A DNA stretch of 64,000 nt from Pseudomonadota bacterium (GTDB lineage: Bacteria > Pseudomonadota > Gammaproteobacteria > Burkholderiales > Burkholderiaceae_E), in assembly GCA_029779435.1 (NCBI GenBank), contig JAKPAM010000036.1:62001-126000 (forward strand). The letters are read 5' to 3'. Made by a program: the position numbers and the translations under genes. The notes beneath the pieces were generated by a model that was not told the origin of the DNA, searched no databases, and saw nothing but the letters and a program-made list of their open reading frames with translations. Positions 19,488 through 29,459 of this stretch are shown in pieces (positions within the stretch are counted from its first letter, which is position 1; every line of letters begins with the position of its first letter).

Positions 19488-20824
19488 ATCCGACGCCTGT
19501 ACATCCCGCGCTTGTGCATCCCGCGCCTGTGCGTTCATCGCCTGCCACGCCAACGCCAACGCCAACGCCAACGCAGCCCATGCACGTCACTCATAAGCGC
19601 CGTGATCCGGTGCTGACGATCTTCTACCACTTCGACCCGTGGGCCAGCGGCGTCGGCGGTATCGACACGATGATCCGCCACTGGGTGCGCCACACGCCGC
19701 CGCGGCTGGCCGTGCGCATGGTCGGCGTCGGCGGGGAGGGCGATCGGCCCGGGCGCTGGCGTGACGCGGAGTTCGGCGGCCGCGCGATCCGCTTCCTGCC
19801 GGTGGTCACGCAGACGGACCTCAACCTGCGCCGGCGCATTCCGCATACGCTGCGCTACACCTGGGCACTGGCCCGCCATGGCGCGACGCTGGCGTCGGAT
19901 TTCATGCATTTCCATAGGATCGAGCCCGCGGTGGCCATGCGCGGCTGGCCCGGCCACAAGACGCTGTTCTTCCATCTCGACCTGCCGCGCCAGCTCAGCG
20001 CGCCGCGCGCCGTCAACGAGTACGGGTGGCGCCGTTGTCCGGCCGCTTACCATGCGATGGAGCGCAGCCTGATCGGACGCTTCGACGAAGTGGTCGACTG
20101 CAACCGTGCGTCACTCGCGTTCCACCAGCAACGTCATCCGCACCTGATGGATCGGCTGCGCTTCATGCGCAATTGCGTCGATACCGATATCTGGCAAGCA
20201 TTGCCGCCGGCCGCGCGCGATGCGCGTCGCCGCGAACTGGCCGAGCGGCTGCGGCTGCCGTCGGGCACGCGCTTCGTGCTGTTCGCCGGCCGGCTGCAAC
20301 GGACCAAGAATCCGCTGCTCGCGTTGCGCGCGTTCGCGGCGTTGGGGCGTGCCGGCGTCCACCTGCTGTGCGTGGGCGACGGCAACCTGCGCGACGCGGT
20401 GATCGCCGACCTGCGGCGGCTCGGCCTGCAAGGGCGGGTATGGCTGCCCGGCGCGCTGCCTCAGGACCAGGTGCGTGAACTGCAACGGGTCAGCGACGTC
20501 TCGCTGATGACCAGCAGCCAGGAAGGTTTTCCGCTGGCCGCACTGGAATCGCTCGCGTGCGGCACGCCGCTGGTCACGACGCGCGTCGGCGAGGTGCCGG
20601 CCTTCCTTCCGGACGACGCCGGCATCGTTTGCGACGATGCGCGGCCGGAAGCGATCGCCGCCGCGCTGCGCCGCGTGCTCGACGATCGGCACGCGTATCC
20701 CGCGCGAGCCTGCGTGCGCGTCGCCGTCCCTTACGCGGCCGGACAGGTGATCGGCGATGCCTGGCAGCGGTGGCTCGCTCCATGGTCTCCACGCCGCGAT
20801 ATCCTCGCCGGGACGACCGCATGA
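19484..20824 (+). CDS. glycosyltransferase family 4 (GT-B)
   Basis: FVLFAGRLQRTKNPLLALRAFAAL; LLCVGDGNLRDAV; VSLMTSSQEGFPLAALESLACGTPLVTTRVGEVPAFL. Start at 19484 or MHVTHK at 19580. Confidence 0.9.
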   Translation: MNPTPVHPALVHPAPVRSSPATPTPTPTPTQPMHVTHKRRDPVLTIFYHFDPWASGVGGIDTMIRHWVRHTPPRLAVRMVGVGGEGDRPGRWRDAEFGGRAIRFLPVVTQTDLNLRRRIPHTLRYTWALARHGATLASDFMHFHRIEPAVAMRGWPGHKTLFFHLDLPRQLSAPRAVNEYGWRRCPAAYHAMERSLIGRFDEVVDCNRASLAFHQQRHPHLMDRLRFMRNCVDTDIWQALPPAARDARRRELAERLRLPSGTRFVLFAGRLQRTKNPLLALRAFAALGRAGVHLLCVGDGNLRDAVIADLRRLGLQGRVWLPGALPQDQVRELQRVSDVSLMTSSQEGFPLAALESLACGTPLVTTRVGEVPAFLPDDAGIVCDDARPEAIAAALRRVLDDRHAYPARACVRVAVPYAAGQVIGDAWQRWLAPWSPRRDILAGTTA

Positions 20825-20866
20825 GACATCCCGGCTCATGCCGCAAGTGGAAGGAGGCGTAGCCCG

Positions 20867-21664
20867 GTGAGCGAGCGCCCCATCATGGCGGAAGGTTCTT
20901 CGCTACAGCAGGTCGATGTGCTCGGCGTGCCGGTGCACTGCGGCGATCTGGCGCGACTGATGTCGGAACTAAGCACCGGCCTGGCGCGCGACGAACGGCG
21001 CGTCGTCGTGTTCCTGAACCTGTTCTGCGCGATGCAGCAGCGGCGCGATCCCGGTTACCGCGAGGCGCTGCGGGCCGCCGATTGGCGATTGCCCGATGGC
21101 ATGCCGGTGGCTTGGGCCGCGCGTTGGCTCGGCGGCCGGGGCGTGCGGCGCGTGCCCGGTCCCGACGTGTTCGATGCGCTCAACGCGCATGCGGCGCGGG
21201 CCGGATTGTCGGTCTATTTCCTCGGCGGCGCGATTCCACGCAACGCCGAGCGCGTCGCCGAGGCTGCACGGCGCGCATTCCCGGGGCTGCGCGTCGCCGG
21301 CACCTGGTCGCCGCCAACAGGCCCCGTCGACGGCGAGCTTGCCGAACGGATCATCGCCGACATCGCGCGTTGCCGGCCCGACATCCTGTGGGTCGGCCTG
21401 GGATCGCCCCGGCAGGAGGCCTGGATCCACCGCTACCGCGAGCGCCTGGCCGCGCGTCTGACGCTGGCCGTGGGCGGGACATTCAACTACTACAACGGCA
21501 CCCGCACCCGCGCGCCGCGCTGGATGTGCCGCTGGGGATTGGAGTGGGCGCACCGCGTCATCCAGGATCCGGCGCTGTTCCGCCAGAAGCGCTTCTTCGC
21601 GTTCGGCCACGAGTTCCTGTGGCCGGTGGGGCGGCAGGTCGTGCAGCGGTGGATGCGCTGGTGA
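20867..21664 (+). CDS. WecG/TagA/CpsF family glycosyltransferase
   Basis: FLNLFCAMQQRRDPGYREALRAADWRLPDGMPVAWAARWLGG; RCRPDILWVGLGSPRQEAWIHRYRERLAARLTLAVGGTFNYYNGTRTRAPRWM. Confidence 0.92.
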   Translation: MSERPIMAEGSSLQQVDVLGVPVHCGDLARLMSELSTGLARDERRVVVFLNLFCAMQQRRDPGYREALRAADWRLPDGMPVAWAARWLGGRGVRRVPGPDVFDALNAHAARAGLSVYFLGGAIPRNAERVAEAARRAFPGLRVAGTWSPPTGPVDGELAERIIADIARCRPDILWVGLGSPRQEAWIHRYRERLAARLTLAVGGTFNYYNGTRTRAPRWMCRWGLEWAHRVIQDPALFRQKRFFAFGHEFLWPVGRQVVQRWMRW

Positions 21665-21806
21665 GCGAGGCATCGCCGTTTCGATGAGGGGGCCCCGATT
21701 CCGCATGCCGAATCCGGGATAGCCCTGATCCCGGGATGCCGTCATGCGGAGAAGAATGCCTCGATAACGACTCGAAACGCCCGTGATCGGCACCGAAGGA
21801 AATCCG

Positions 21807-22781
21807 ATGAAGACTTTGCTCGCCGCCTGTCTGCTCGCCGCCCCGCTGCTGGCCGCACCCCTTGCCGCCCAGGCGCAACCTGCTCCCTGGCCGGCCAAAG
21901 CGGTGCGCTGGGTGGTGCCGTATCCGGCCGGCGGCGGCTCGGATTTCCTCGCCCGCAACATCGGGCAGCAATTGTCGACGCAGGCCAGCCAGCCGGTCGT
22001 GGTCGAGAACAAGCCGGGCGGCAACACCGCCATCGCGGCATCGGACGTGGCGCGGTCCGCGCCGGATGGCTACACGATGCTGTCGGCCGACAACGGCACG
22101 CTGGTCTACAACCCCGCGTTGTACAAGCACCTGCCGTACGACCCGTCGAAGGATCTGGCGCCCGTCACGCTGATGGGCCGGTTCCCGATGATCCTGGTCG
22201 TCGGCCCGAACGTGATCGCCCCCGACGTCAAGGCCTTCGTCGCCAGCATCAAGGCGATGCCGGAAGGGCTCAACTACGCATCGGCCGGCGCCGGCAGCCC
22301 GCACCACCTGGCGATGGAGTTGTTCAAGACCGTGGCCGGCCTGAAGATGACGCATGCCGCTTATCGCGGCGCCGCGCCCGCGCTGGCCGACGTGGCCGGT
22401 GGCCAGGTGCCGGCGATGATGGTGGACCTGGCGGCCGGCGCCGGCTTCATCAAGGGCGGCAAGGTGCGGGCGTTGGCGGTCGCCCATGCCAAGCGCTTGC
22501 CGCAACTGCCGGACGTGCCGACGTTCGCCGAAATGGGCTACGACGTCGAGGCGGCCGCGCTGGTCGGTCTGGTCGTTCCGTCCGCGACGCCGCCGGACGT
22601 GATCGCCGCGATCAACAAGCAGGTCGTCACGGCGATCCATGCGCCGGACGTGCACAAGAAGCTTGTCGATTTCGGCATCGAGCCGGTCGCCAACTCGCCC
22701 GCGCAGTTCGCCGATCTGCTCAAGAGCGAGACCACGCGCTGGCACAAGCTGATTCGCGACCTGCAGATCACGCTGGACTAA
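21807..22781 (+). CDS. Bug-family (tripartite tricarboxylate transporter) substrate-binding protein
   Basis: Signal peptide MKTLLAACLLAAPLLAAPLAAQAQ; VRWVVPYPAGGGSDFLARNIGQQLS...VVENKPGGNTAIAASDVARSAPDGYTMLSADNGTLVYNP. Confidence 0.93.
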   Translation: MKTLLAACLLAAPLLAAPLAAQAQPAPWPAKAVRWVVPYPAGGGSDFLARNIGQQLSTQASQPVVVENKPGGNTAIAASDVARSAPDGYTMLSADNGTLVYNPALYKHLPYDPSKDLAPVTLMGRFPMILVVGPNVIAPDVKAFVASIKAMPEGLNYASAGAGSPHHLAMELFKTVAGLKMTHAAYRGAAPALADVAGGQVPAMMVDLAAGAGFIKGGKVRALAVAHAKRLPQLPDVPTFAEMGYDVEAAALVGLVVPSATPPDVIAAINKQVVTAIHAPDVHKKLVDFGIEPVANSPAQFADLLKSETTRWHKLIRDLQITLD

Positions 22782-22785
22782 GCGC

Positions 22786-25254
22786 GTGGACACGAACGAT
22801 TCCACCGCCGCGACGGGGGCCGCCGAAGCGTCTGCCGCCGGCTCGCCGCTCGCCGGAACGATCGTCGCCGGAGCGCCGGTCGCTGGAACGCCGGCCGCCG
22901 GGGCGCCGGCCGCTCGGACGTCTGCTGGCGAAGAGGCCCGCTGCCCGTTCGCCGATCGCGCCGCCGGGCCGCGATCGCCGAACGGCTGCCCGGTCAGCGC
23001 GAACGCCGCCGCCTTCGATCCGTTCAGCGATCCTTACCAGCAGGACCCGCCCGACTACGTACGCTGGGCGCGCGAGCAGGAGCCGGTGTTCTACAGCCCG
23101 GTGCTCGGTTATTGGATCGTCGCGCGCTACGACGACATCAAGGCGATCTTCCGCGACAATCTGACGTTCAGCCCGTCGATCGCACTCGAGAAGATCACGC
23201 CGACCGGTCCCGAAGCCAACGCCGTGCTCGAAAGCTACGGCTTCGCGTTGAACCGCACGCTGGTCAACGAGGACGAACCCGCGCACATGCCGCGCCGTCG
23301 CGCGCTGATGGAGCCGTTCACGCCCGAGCATTTGACGCATCACGAGCCGCTGGTGCGCCGGCTCGCGCGCGAGTACGTCGACCGCTTCATCGACGATGGC
23401 CGCGCCGACCTCGTCGACCAGATGCTGTGGGAAGGGCCGCTGACCGTGGCGCTGCATTTCCTGGGCGTGCCCGAGGAGGACATGGACACGCTGCGTCGCT
23501 ATAGCATCGCGCATACGGTCAATACCTGGGGCCGCCCCGGGCCCGACGAGCAGGTGGCGGTCGCGCATGCGGTCGGCAACTTCTGGCAGTACGCCGGCAA
23601 GGTGCTCGACAAGATGCGACAGGATCCCGACGCGCCGGGATGGATGCAGTACGGCATCCGCAAGCAGAAGCTGCTGCCCGAGGTCGTCACCGACTCGTAC
23701 CTGCATTCGATGATGATGGCCGGCATCGTGGCCGCGCACGAGACGACGGCCAATGCCGCGGCCAACGCGATGAAGCTGCTGCTGCAGCACCCGACCGCGT
23801 GGCGCGACCTGTGCGACGACCCGGCGCTGATCCCGAATGCCGTCGAGGAATGCCTGCGCCACAACGGCTCGGTGGCCGCATGGCGGCGGCTGGCGACCCG
23901 GGACGTGACGATCGGCGGCGTCGCGGTCCCCGCCGGCGCCAAGCTGCTGATCGTCACGTCGTCGGCCAACCATGACGAACGCCACTTCGCCGACGCCGAC
24001 CTGTTCGACATCCGCCGCGCCAACGCCAGCGATCACCTGACGTTCGGCTATGGTTCGCACCAGTGCATGGGTAAGAACCTGGCGCGCATGGAGATCCAGG
24101 TCTTCCTCGAGGAATTCACGCGCCGGCTGCCGCACATGAAGCTGGCGCCGCAGCGATTCACTTATGTGCCGAACACGTCGTTTCGCGGGCCCGAGCACCT
24201 GTGGATCGAATGGGATCCGGCGCTGAATCCCGAGCGGCGCGACCGGTCGCTGCGCGAGCGCGCGCGCGGCGTGGTACGGATCGGCGAGCCGTCGGCTCAT
24301 GCGATCACGCGGCCGATGATCGTCGACAGCGTGACCGAGGTCGCGCCGGGCATCGTCGGGCTGCGACTGGTGGCCGCGGATGGCCGTCCGGTGCCGCGCT
24401 GGTCGCCGGGATCGCATATCGACGTCGAATGCGGCGACACCAGGCTGTCTCGCCAATACTCGTTGTGCGGCGACCCGGCCGACACGCAGGCGTTGGAGAT
24501 CGCCGTGCTGCGCGAGGCGCGCAGCCGCGGCGGTTCGGCCTGGGTGCATGCGCAGGTGAAGGTGGGCGACCGGCTGCGCATCCGCGGACCGCGCAATCAT
24601 TTCCGGCTCGACGAAGAATCGCGGCGATTGGTGTTCATCGCCGGCGGCATCGGCATCACGCCGGTCATGGCGATGGCGCGCCGTGCGCGCGAACGGGACA
24701 TCGACTACGCGCTGCACTACTGCGGCCGCAACCGCGACGCGCTGGCTTTCGTGCCGGCGCTGGCCGCGCTGCACGGCGACCGCCTTCATTTGCACGTCAG
24801 CGACGAAGGCTCTCGCCTGGATGTCGGGACGCTATTGGCCACGCCCGAGGCGGGCGTGCGCGTCTATGCGTGCGGACCGTCGCGATTGCTCGATGCGCTG
24901 GAGGCCGCTTGTGCCCATTGGCCGCCCGACACGCTGCGCGTCGAACACTTCGAATCGACGCTGGGTACGCTGGATCCGAGCCGGGAGCATGCGTTCGAGG
25001 TCGAACTGAAGGATTCGGGACTGATGGTGCCGGTGCGCGCCGATCAGACGCTGCTGGCCGCGCTGCTGGCCGCGAACATCGACGTGCAGAGCGACTGCGA
25101 AGAGGGGTTGTGCGGTTCCTGCGAGGTCGGCGTGCTGGCCGGCGACATCGATCATCGCGACAGGGTGCTGACGCATGGCGAACGCGAAGCGGGGCAGCGG
25201 ATGATGAGTTGCTGTTCGCGTGCCAGGGGAGGCAGGCTGGTGCTGGCATTGTAG
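22786..25254 (+). CDS. self-sufficient cytochrome P450 fused to phthalate-dioxygenase-reductase-like domain (CYP116B type)
   Basis: AGIVAAHETTANA I-helix; FGYGSHQCMGKNLARME heme loop; reductase SPGSHIDVECGDTRLSRQYSLCG, FIAGGIGITPVMAM; 2Fe-2S motif DCEEGLCGSCEVGV...MMSCCSRA. GTG start. Confidence 0.94.
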   Translation: MDTNDSTAATGAAEASAAGSPLAGTIVAGAPVAGTPAAGAPAARTSAGEEARCPFADRAAGPRSPNGCPVSANAAAFDPFSDPYQQDPPDYVRWAREQEPVFYSPVLGYWIVARYDDIKAIFRDNLTFSPSIALEKITPTGPEANAVLESYGFALNRTLVNEDEPAHMPRRRALMEPFTPEHLTHHEPLVRRLAREYVDRFIDDGRADLVDQMLWEGPLTVALHFLGVPEEDMDTLRRYSIAHTVNTWGRPGPDEQVAVAHAVGNFWQYAGKVLDKMRQDPDAPGWMQYGIRKQKLLPEVVTDSYLHSMMMAGIVAAHETTANAAANAMKLLLQHPTAWRDLCDDPALIPNAVEECLRHNGSVAAWRRLATRDVTIGGVAVPAGAKLLIVTSSANHDERHFADADLFDIRRANASDHLTFGYGSHQCMGKNLARMEIQVFLEEFTRRLPHMKLAPQRFTYVPNTSFRGPEHLWIEWDPALNPERRDRSLRERARGVVRIGEPSAHAITRPMIVDSVTEVAPGIVGLRLVAADGRPVPRWSPGSHIDVECGDTRLSRQYSLCGDPADTQALEIAVLREARSRGGSAWVHAQVKVGDRLRIRGPRNHFRLDEESRRLVFIAGGIGITPVMAMARRARERDIDYALHYCGRNRDALAFVPALAALHGDRLHLHVSDEGSRLDVGTLLATPEAGVRVYACGPSRLLDALEAACAHWPPDTLRVEHFESTLGTLDPSREHAFEVELKDSGLMVPVRADQTLLAALLAANIDVQSDCEEGLCGSCEVGVLAGDIDHRDRVLTHGEREAGQRMMSCCSRARGGRLVLAL

Positions 25255-25421
25255 GTTCGCGATCGCGCCGATCGTGCCGATCGGGGTAAGGGCGGGATCG
25301 TCGATCCTGGTCGACGACGATGTCGGCATTGCCTTTCATCCGTTCGGCTGTGAAAGAAATTGGCAGCGGTGGTGAGGTTTATTCGTTTGGCACGGTGAAG
25401 GCCGATGAATAGAGTCGGCGT

Positions 25422-26666
25422 GTGCAATTCCAAGCGAAATTCCAGATGCCTGCTGACCCACCGCCTCTCACCATCGAGGCCGATTCGAACGGCATGTTCG
25501 GCGCCTTCGGTGGCGCCTACATGCCGGAAACGCTGATGCCCGCAGTGGCGGAACTGGCTGCCTGCTATGCCGAGGCACGTCGCGCACCCGATTTCTGGCA
25601 CGAGTACCGTCAACTGCTGCAAGACTATGTCGGCCGTCCGTCGCCGTTGTTCCTGGCTCGCCGGCTTAGCGCGGAATCGGGCGGGGCAAGGATCTTCCTG
25701 AAGCGGGAAGACCTCAACCACACGGGTGCCCACAAGATCAACAACTGCATCGGCCAGATCCTGCTGGCCCGCCGCATGGGCAAGCGCCGCGTCATCGCCG
25801 AAACCGGAGCGGGTCAGCATGGCGTGGCGACGGCGAGCGTGTGCGCGCTGTTCGGCATGCCCTGTTCGATCTATATGGGGCGCCGCGACATGGAGCGCCA
25901 GTTGCCGAACGTTAAGCGCATGGAACTGCTGGGGGCACGGGTGCGGCCGGTCGATGCGGGCAGCGCCACCCTCAAGGACGCGATGAACGAGGCCTTGCGC
26001 GACTGGATCACCCATGTGGAGGACACCTATTACCTGCTCGGAACGGGGGCCGGCCCGCATCCTTATCCGCAGATGGTGTGCGACTTCCAGCAGGTGATCG
26101 GCCGGGAGGCGAGGGAACAGTTTCTGCACCTGACCGGCACACTGCCCGACGCCCTCGTGGCCTGTGTCGGCGGGGGATCGAACGCCGCGGGCTTGTTCAT
26201 CCCCTTCCTTGCAGACAGCAGCGTGAAGATGTATGGCGTCGAAGCCGCCGGTCGCGGCCTGGATAGCGGAGAGCATGCCGCATCCCTGCAACGGGGCCGG
26301 CCAGGGGTGTTGCATGGCAACCGGACTTATTTTCTTCAGGATGACGACGGACAGATCCTGACCGCGCACTCGGTGTCGGCCGGTCTCGACTACCCGGGAA
26401 TCGGCCCTCTCCATGCGCAGTGGTTCGAGTCGGGGCGTGTCAGCTATGGCAGTGCGACGGACGACGAGGCGGTAGCGGCCTACCACTGGTCAAGTCGCCG
26501 CGAGGGCATCGTTCCGGCGCTGGAAAGCGCTCATGCGCTGGCCTTCGCTCGCCGCCTGGCGGCGACGCTGTCGCCGGAAGCCTCGGTCATCGTCAATCTC
26601 AGCGGACGCGGCGACAAGGACATGGAAACTGTTCTTGGTTTCGGTGCCATGGAGGGTAAGCAATGA
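25422..26666 (+). CDS. trpB: tryptophan synthase beta subunit
   Basis: [84 protein letters not shown]. Confidence 0.95.
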   Translation: MQFQAKFQMPADPPPLTIEADSNGMFGAFGGAYMPETLMPAVAELAACYAEARRAPDFWHEYRQLLQDYVGRPSPLFLARRLSAESGGARIFLKREDLNHTGAHKINNCIGQILLARRMGKRRVIAETGAGQHGVATASVCALFGMPCSIYMGRRDMERQLPNVKRMELLGARVRPVDAGSATLKDAMNEALRDWITHVEDTYYLLGTGAGPHPYPQMVCDFQQVIGREAREQFLHLTGTLPDALVACVGGGSNAAGLFIPFLADSSVKMYGVEAAGRGLDSGEHAASLQRGRPGVLHGNRTYFLQDDDGQILTAHSVSAGLDYPGIGPLHAQWFESGRVSYGSATDDEAVAAYHWSSRREGIVPALESAHALAFARRLAATLSPEASVIVNLSGRGDKDMETVLGFGAMEGKQ

Positions 26667-27484
26667 AGCCGCTTGCACAGCGTATCGAATCCACCGTGGC
26701 GCGGCTGCGCCGCGAGGGGCGTACCGGCCTGGTCGCCTATCTGTGCGCCGGAGACCCGGATTTCGACACCTCGCTGGCCTTGCTCGACGCGGCGGGGGAC
26801 GCGGATATGGTGGAGATCGGGCTGCCTTTCTCCGATCCCGTCGCTGATGGGCCGGTCCTGCAAAAGGCCCATATGCGGGCTCTCGCGGGCGGCCAGACGG
26901 TGGTCGAGACGCTACGTTTGCTGAAAGCGTGGCGCTTGCGCCGCCCCGACGTGCCGGCGATCCTGATGGGCTACGTCAACCCGGTACTCGCCTACGGGGG
27001 CGAGCGTTTCATGCGCGATGCCGCCGACGCGGGCGCCGATGCGCTGATCCTGGTGGATCTGCCTTACGAACATGCGTGTACGTTGCGGCGGCAAGCGCAG
27101 GCAAGCGGCTTGAGCCTGATTCAGATGGTGGCGCAGACCACGGACGAAGCCCGCCGTGCCAAGATGTTGGCGCAGGCGGAGGGTTTCGTTTACCAGGTAA
27201 TGCTCAATGGTACGACCGGAGGCCGGCAGGAACAGCCAGCGTTGCAGATAAGGGCGCTGAGCGAGTTGCGAGCGTGCACGGCATTGCCCATCGTGGCCGG
27301 CTTCGGCATCCAGACACCGCAGCAGGCCCGGATAGTGGCGCCGATGGCGGATTTCATCGCCGTCGGGTCGGCGCTGGTGCAGGCGGTTCATGATGGCCCC
27401 GCGGAGGCCGCGGTGGCGCGTTGCCGGGCAACCATCCGAGCCTTCCTCGACGTCATGGGCGCCGATGCGGGAGACGGAGATTGA
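26663..27484 (+). CDS. trpA: tryptophan synthase alpha subunit
   Basis: [65 protein letters not shown]. Confidence 0.95.
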   Translation: MKPLAQRIESTVARLRREGRTGLVAYLCAGDPDFDTSLALLDAAGDADMVEIGLPFSDPVADGPVLQKAHMRALAGGQTVVETLRLLKAWRLRRPDVPAILMGYVNPVLAYGGERFMRDAADAGADALILVDLPYEHACTLRRQAQASGLSLIQMVAQTTDEARRAKMLAQAEGFVYQVMLNGTTGGRQEQPALQIRALSELRACTALPIVAGFGIQTPQQARIVAPMADFIAVGSALVQAVHDGPAEAAVARCRATIRAFLDVMGADAGDGD

Positions 27485-27518
27485 GGTCGTCAGGGTCTGT
27501 CGACAGATAAACCGATAC

Positions 27519-28388
27519 ATGCGTAGATTGCCGCCCCTGCGGGCTTTGCAGGTTTTCGAGACCACCGCGGGTTTCGACAGTTTCACCAAGGCGGCGGAGG
27601 CGCTGTGCGTGACGCATGGCGCGGTCAGCCATCAGATTCGCGCATTGGAGGCGTGGCTGGACGAGGAACTGTTCGTGCGGCAGGCCGACGGCATTCGTCT
27701 GACCGAGGCGGGTGTGGCGTTGCGCGCCGTCTGCACGGAGGTATTCGGCACACTGGAGGCGGAGTGCCAGCGCATTCGTAGTGGGGCCGCCGATGGGCGG
27801 GTGCGGGTCGGGTGCTCGGGCAGTTTCATCGGGCACTGGCTGATCGCTTGCCTGGAGCGCTTCGAGCAGGCCCACCCGGAAGTCACGCTCGATCTGCGTG
27901 TCGCGGATGATCTGGCCGAACTGGCATCACGTAACGTGGACGTGATGATCGTCAGTGGGGCGGATCCCCGATCGGCAGGCGTGACGGCGATTCGCCTCGC
28001 CCGCGACATCATCGGCCCGGTGTGCGCGGCGAACCGGACGCCGCCACCCCGCAGTGCGCGTGATCTGGAAGGAGCCTTGCTTCACACGACGTCACGACCG
28101 CTGGCATGGCAGGACTGGGCCCGGGCTTCCAACGAAACCCTTGCGCTGGAAAGCGGTCGCCGTTTCGACAGCCTGACGCTGACACTGGAAGCCGCGCGGC
28201 ACGGTTTGGGTTTCGCGATCGCGCCGCGATTGCTCGTGCGGCGGGAGTTGGAGACAGGGGTGCTGGTCGCCCCCTTCGGCTTCCACGATACCGGCGAGGC
28301 GATCTACTTCTGTACCCGCGCTGGCGGCGAGCCTCCGGTGCCGATCCGCTGCTTGTTCGAATGGCTGTCCCAGGAGATCGGCGACTGA
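27519..28388 (+). CDS. LysR-type transcriptional regulator (GcvA/TrpI-like)
   Basis: MRRLPPLRALQVFETTAGFDSFTKAAEALCVTHGAVSHQIRALEAWLDEELFVRQADGIRLTEAG. Confidence 0.92.
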   Translation: MRRLPPLRALQVFETTAGFDSFTKAAEALCVTHGAVSHQIRALEAWLDEELFVRQADGIRLTEAGVALRAVCTEVFGTLEAECQRIRSGAADGRVRVGCSGSFIGHWLIACLERFEQAHPEVTLDLRVADDLAELASRNVDVMIVSGADPRSAGVTAIRLARDIIGPVCAANRTPPPRSARDLEGALLHTTSRPLAWQDWARASNETLALESGRRFDSLTLTLEAARHGLGFAIAPRLLVRRELETGVLVAPFGFHDTGEAIYFCTRAGGEPPVPIRCLFEWLSQEIGD

Positions 28389-28401
28389 TACTGCCGCGCT
28401 T

Positions 28402-29298
28402 TCAGTCCCGCCGCTCCATGGCTCGGATCAGTTGCCGCGCTTCGTCGGCCTCCGGGATCGGACGGCCGCTGTCCCGCCATTCGACGGCAGACTTGAATCC
28501 GTGGGTCTGCGCGTGCCGGCGGAACCACAGCCCCTCCGGGTTGTGGCGCGTGATGCCGTCGAAGATCGTCGCCAGCGACTGGGTCTGTTCGAGTCCCATC
28601 GTCTGCATCACCTGATTGACGACCATCTTGTGCATCGCCAGGTGTCCGCGCGGCACGCCGGCGATGCGCTCGGCGAGCGCGAAAGTGGCGGCCTCCAGTT
28701 CTTCGATCGGTACCGACAGGTTGGCCAGCCCCCATTGCGCGGCCGTCGCGCCGTCGATGACGTTGCCGGTGAACATCAGCTCCTTGGCGCGGGTCGGGCC
28801 GAGACGGTAGGTCCACATGGCGGTCGTCGGGCAGCCCCACACACGCGTCGGCATGTAGCCGATGCGCGCATCGTCGGCCATTACCAGCAGATCGCAGCAC
28901 AGCGCGATGTCGCTCCCCCCCGCCACCGCGGCGCCGTGGACCTTGGCGATCGTCGGTTTGGGGCTTCGCCACAGCGCCATGAAGTCCTCGGTGTTCCGCT
29001 TCATGTATGCGTAGTCGACCATCGGATCCCACGGCGTTGTTTCCTGCTGGCACGGGTGCTCGCGGTCGAGCCCCGCCGAAGCCGCCAGGTCGTAGCCGCC
29101 GCAGAATCCCTTGCCGGCGCCTTCGACGACGATGACGTGAACGTCGTCATCGGCATTCGCCCATTCGACGGCGGCACGGATGTCGCGCGGCATCGCGTCG
29201 CTGATCGCGTTGTAGCGCTCCGGCCGGTTCAACACCAGCCGGGCGATGCGCGGGTTCGTCGGATCCTTGTCGATGGTCAGCGTGTCGAAGGTCGGCAT
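28402..29298 (-). CDS. enoyl-CoA hydratase/isomerase (crotonase) family protein
   Basis: [77 protein letters not shown]. Confidence 0.92.
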   Translation of the reverse strand: MPTFDTLTIDKDPTNPRIARLVLNRPERYNAISDAMPRDIRAAVEWANADDDVHVIVVEGAGKGFCGGYDLAASAGLDREHPCQQETTPWDPMVDYAYMKRNTEDFMALWRSPKPTIAKVHGAAVAGGSDIALCCDLLVMADDARIGYMPTRVWGCPTTAMWTYRLGPTRAKELMFTGNVIDGATAAQWGLANLSVPIEELEAATFALAERIAGVPRGHLAMHKMVVNQVMQTMGLEQTQSLATIFDGITRHNPEGLWFRRHAQTHGFKSAVEWRDSGRPIPEADEARQLIRAMERRD

Positions 29299-29459
29299 GG
29301 CGGTTCCCTGGTTGTTCTCGATCGAGCGAAACCCGCGACTCTAAGTCCGCGTCGCGGTGACCGTCAACGCGCGCCGACGCCGGCAGCGCCGCCATGGCAG
29401 ACTGTCGCCTTTCCATCGATCGATGACCCGATGACGATACCCTCCGCCGCGGAGCAGGC

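Noticed and set aside
22768-24795. 675-aa minus ORF opposite the P450
   Set aside because: Antisense artefact.
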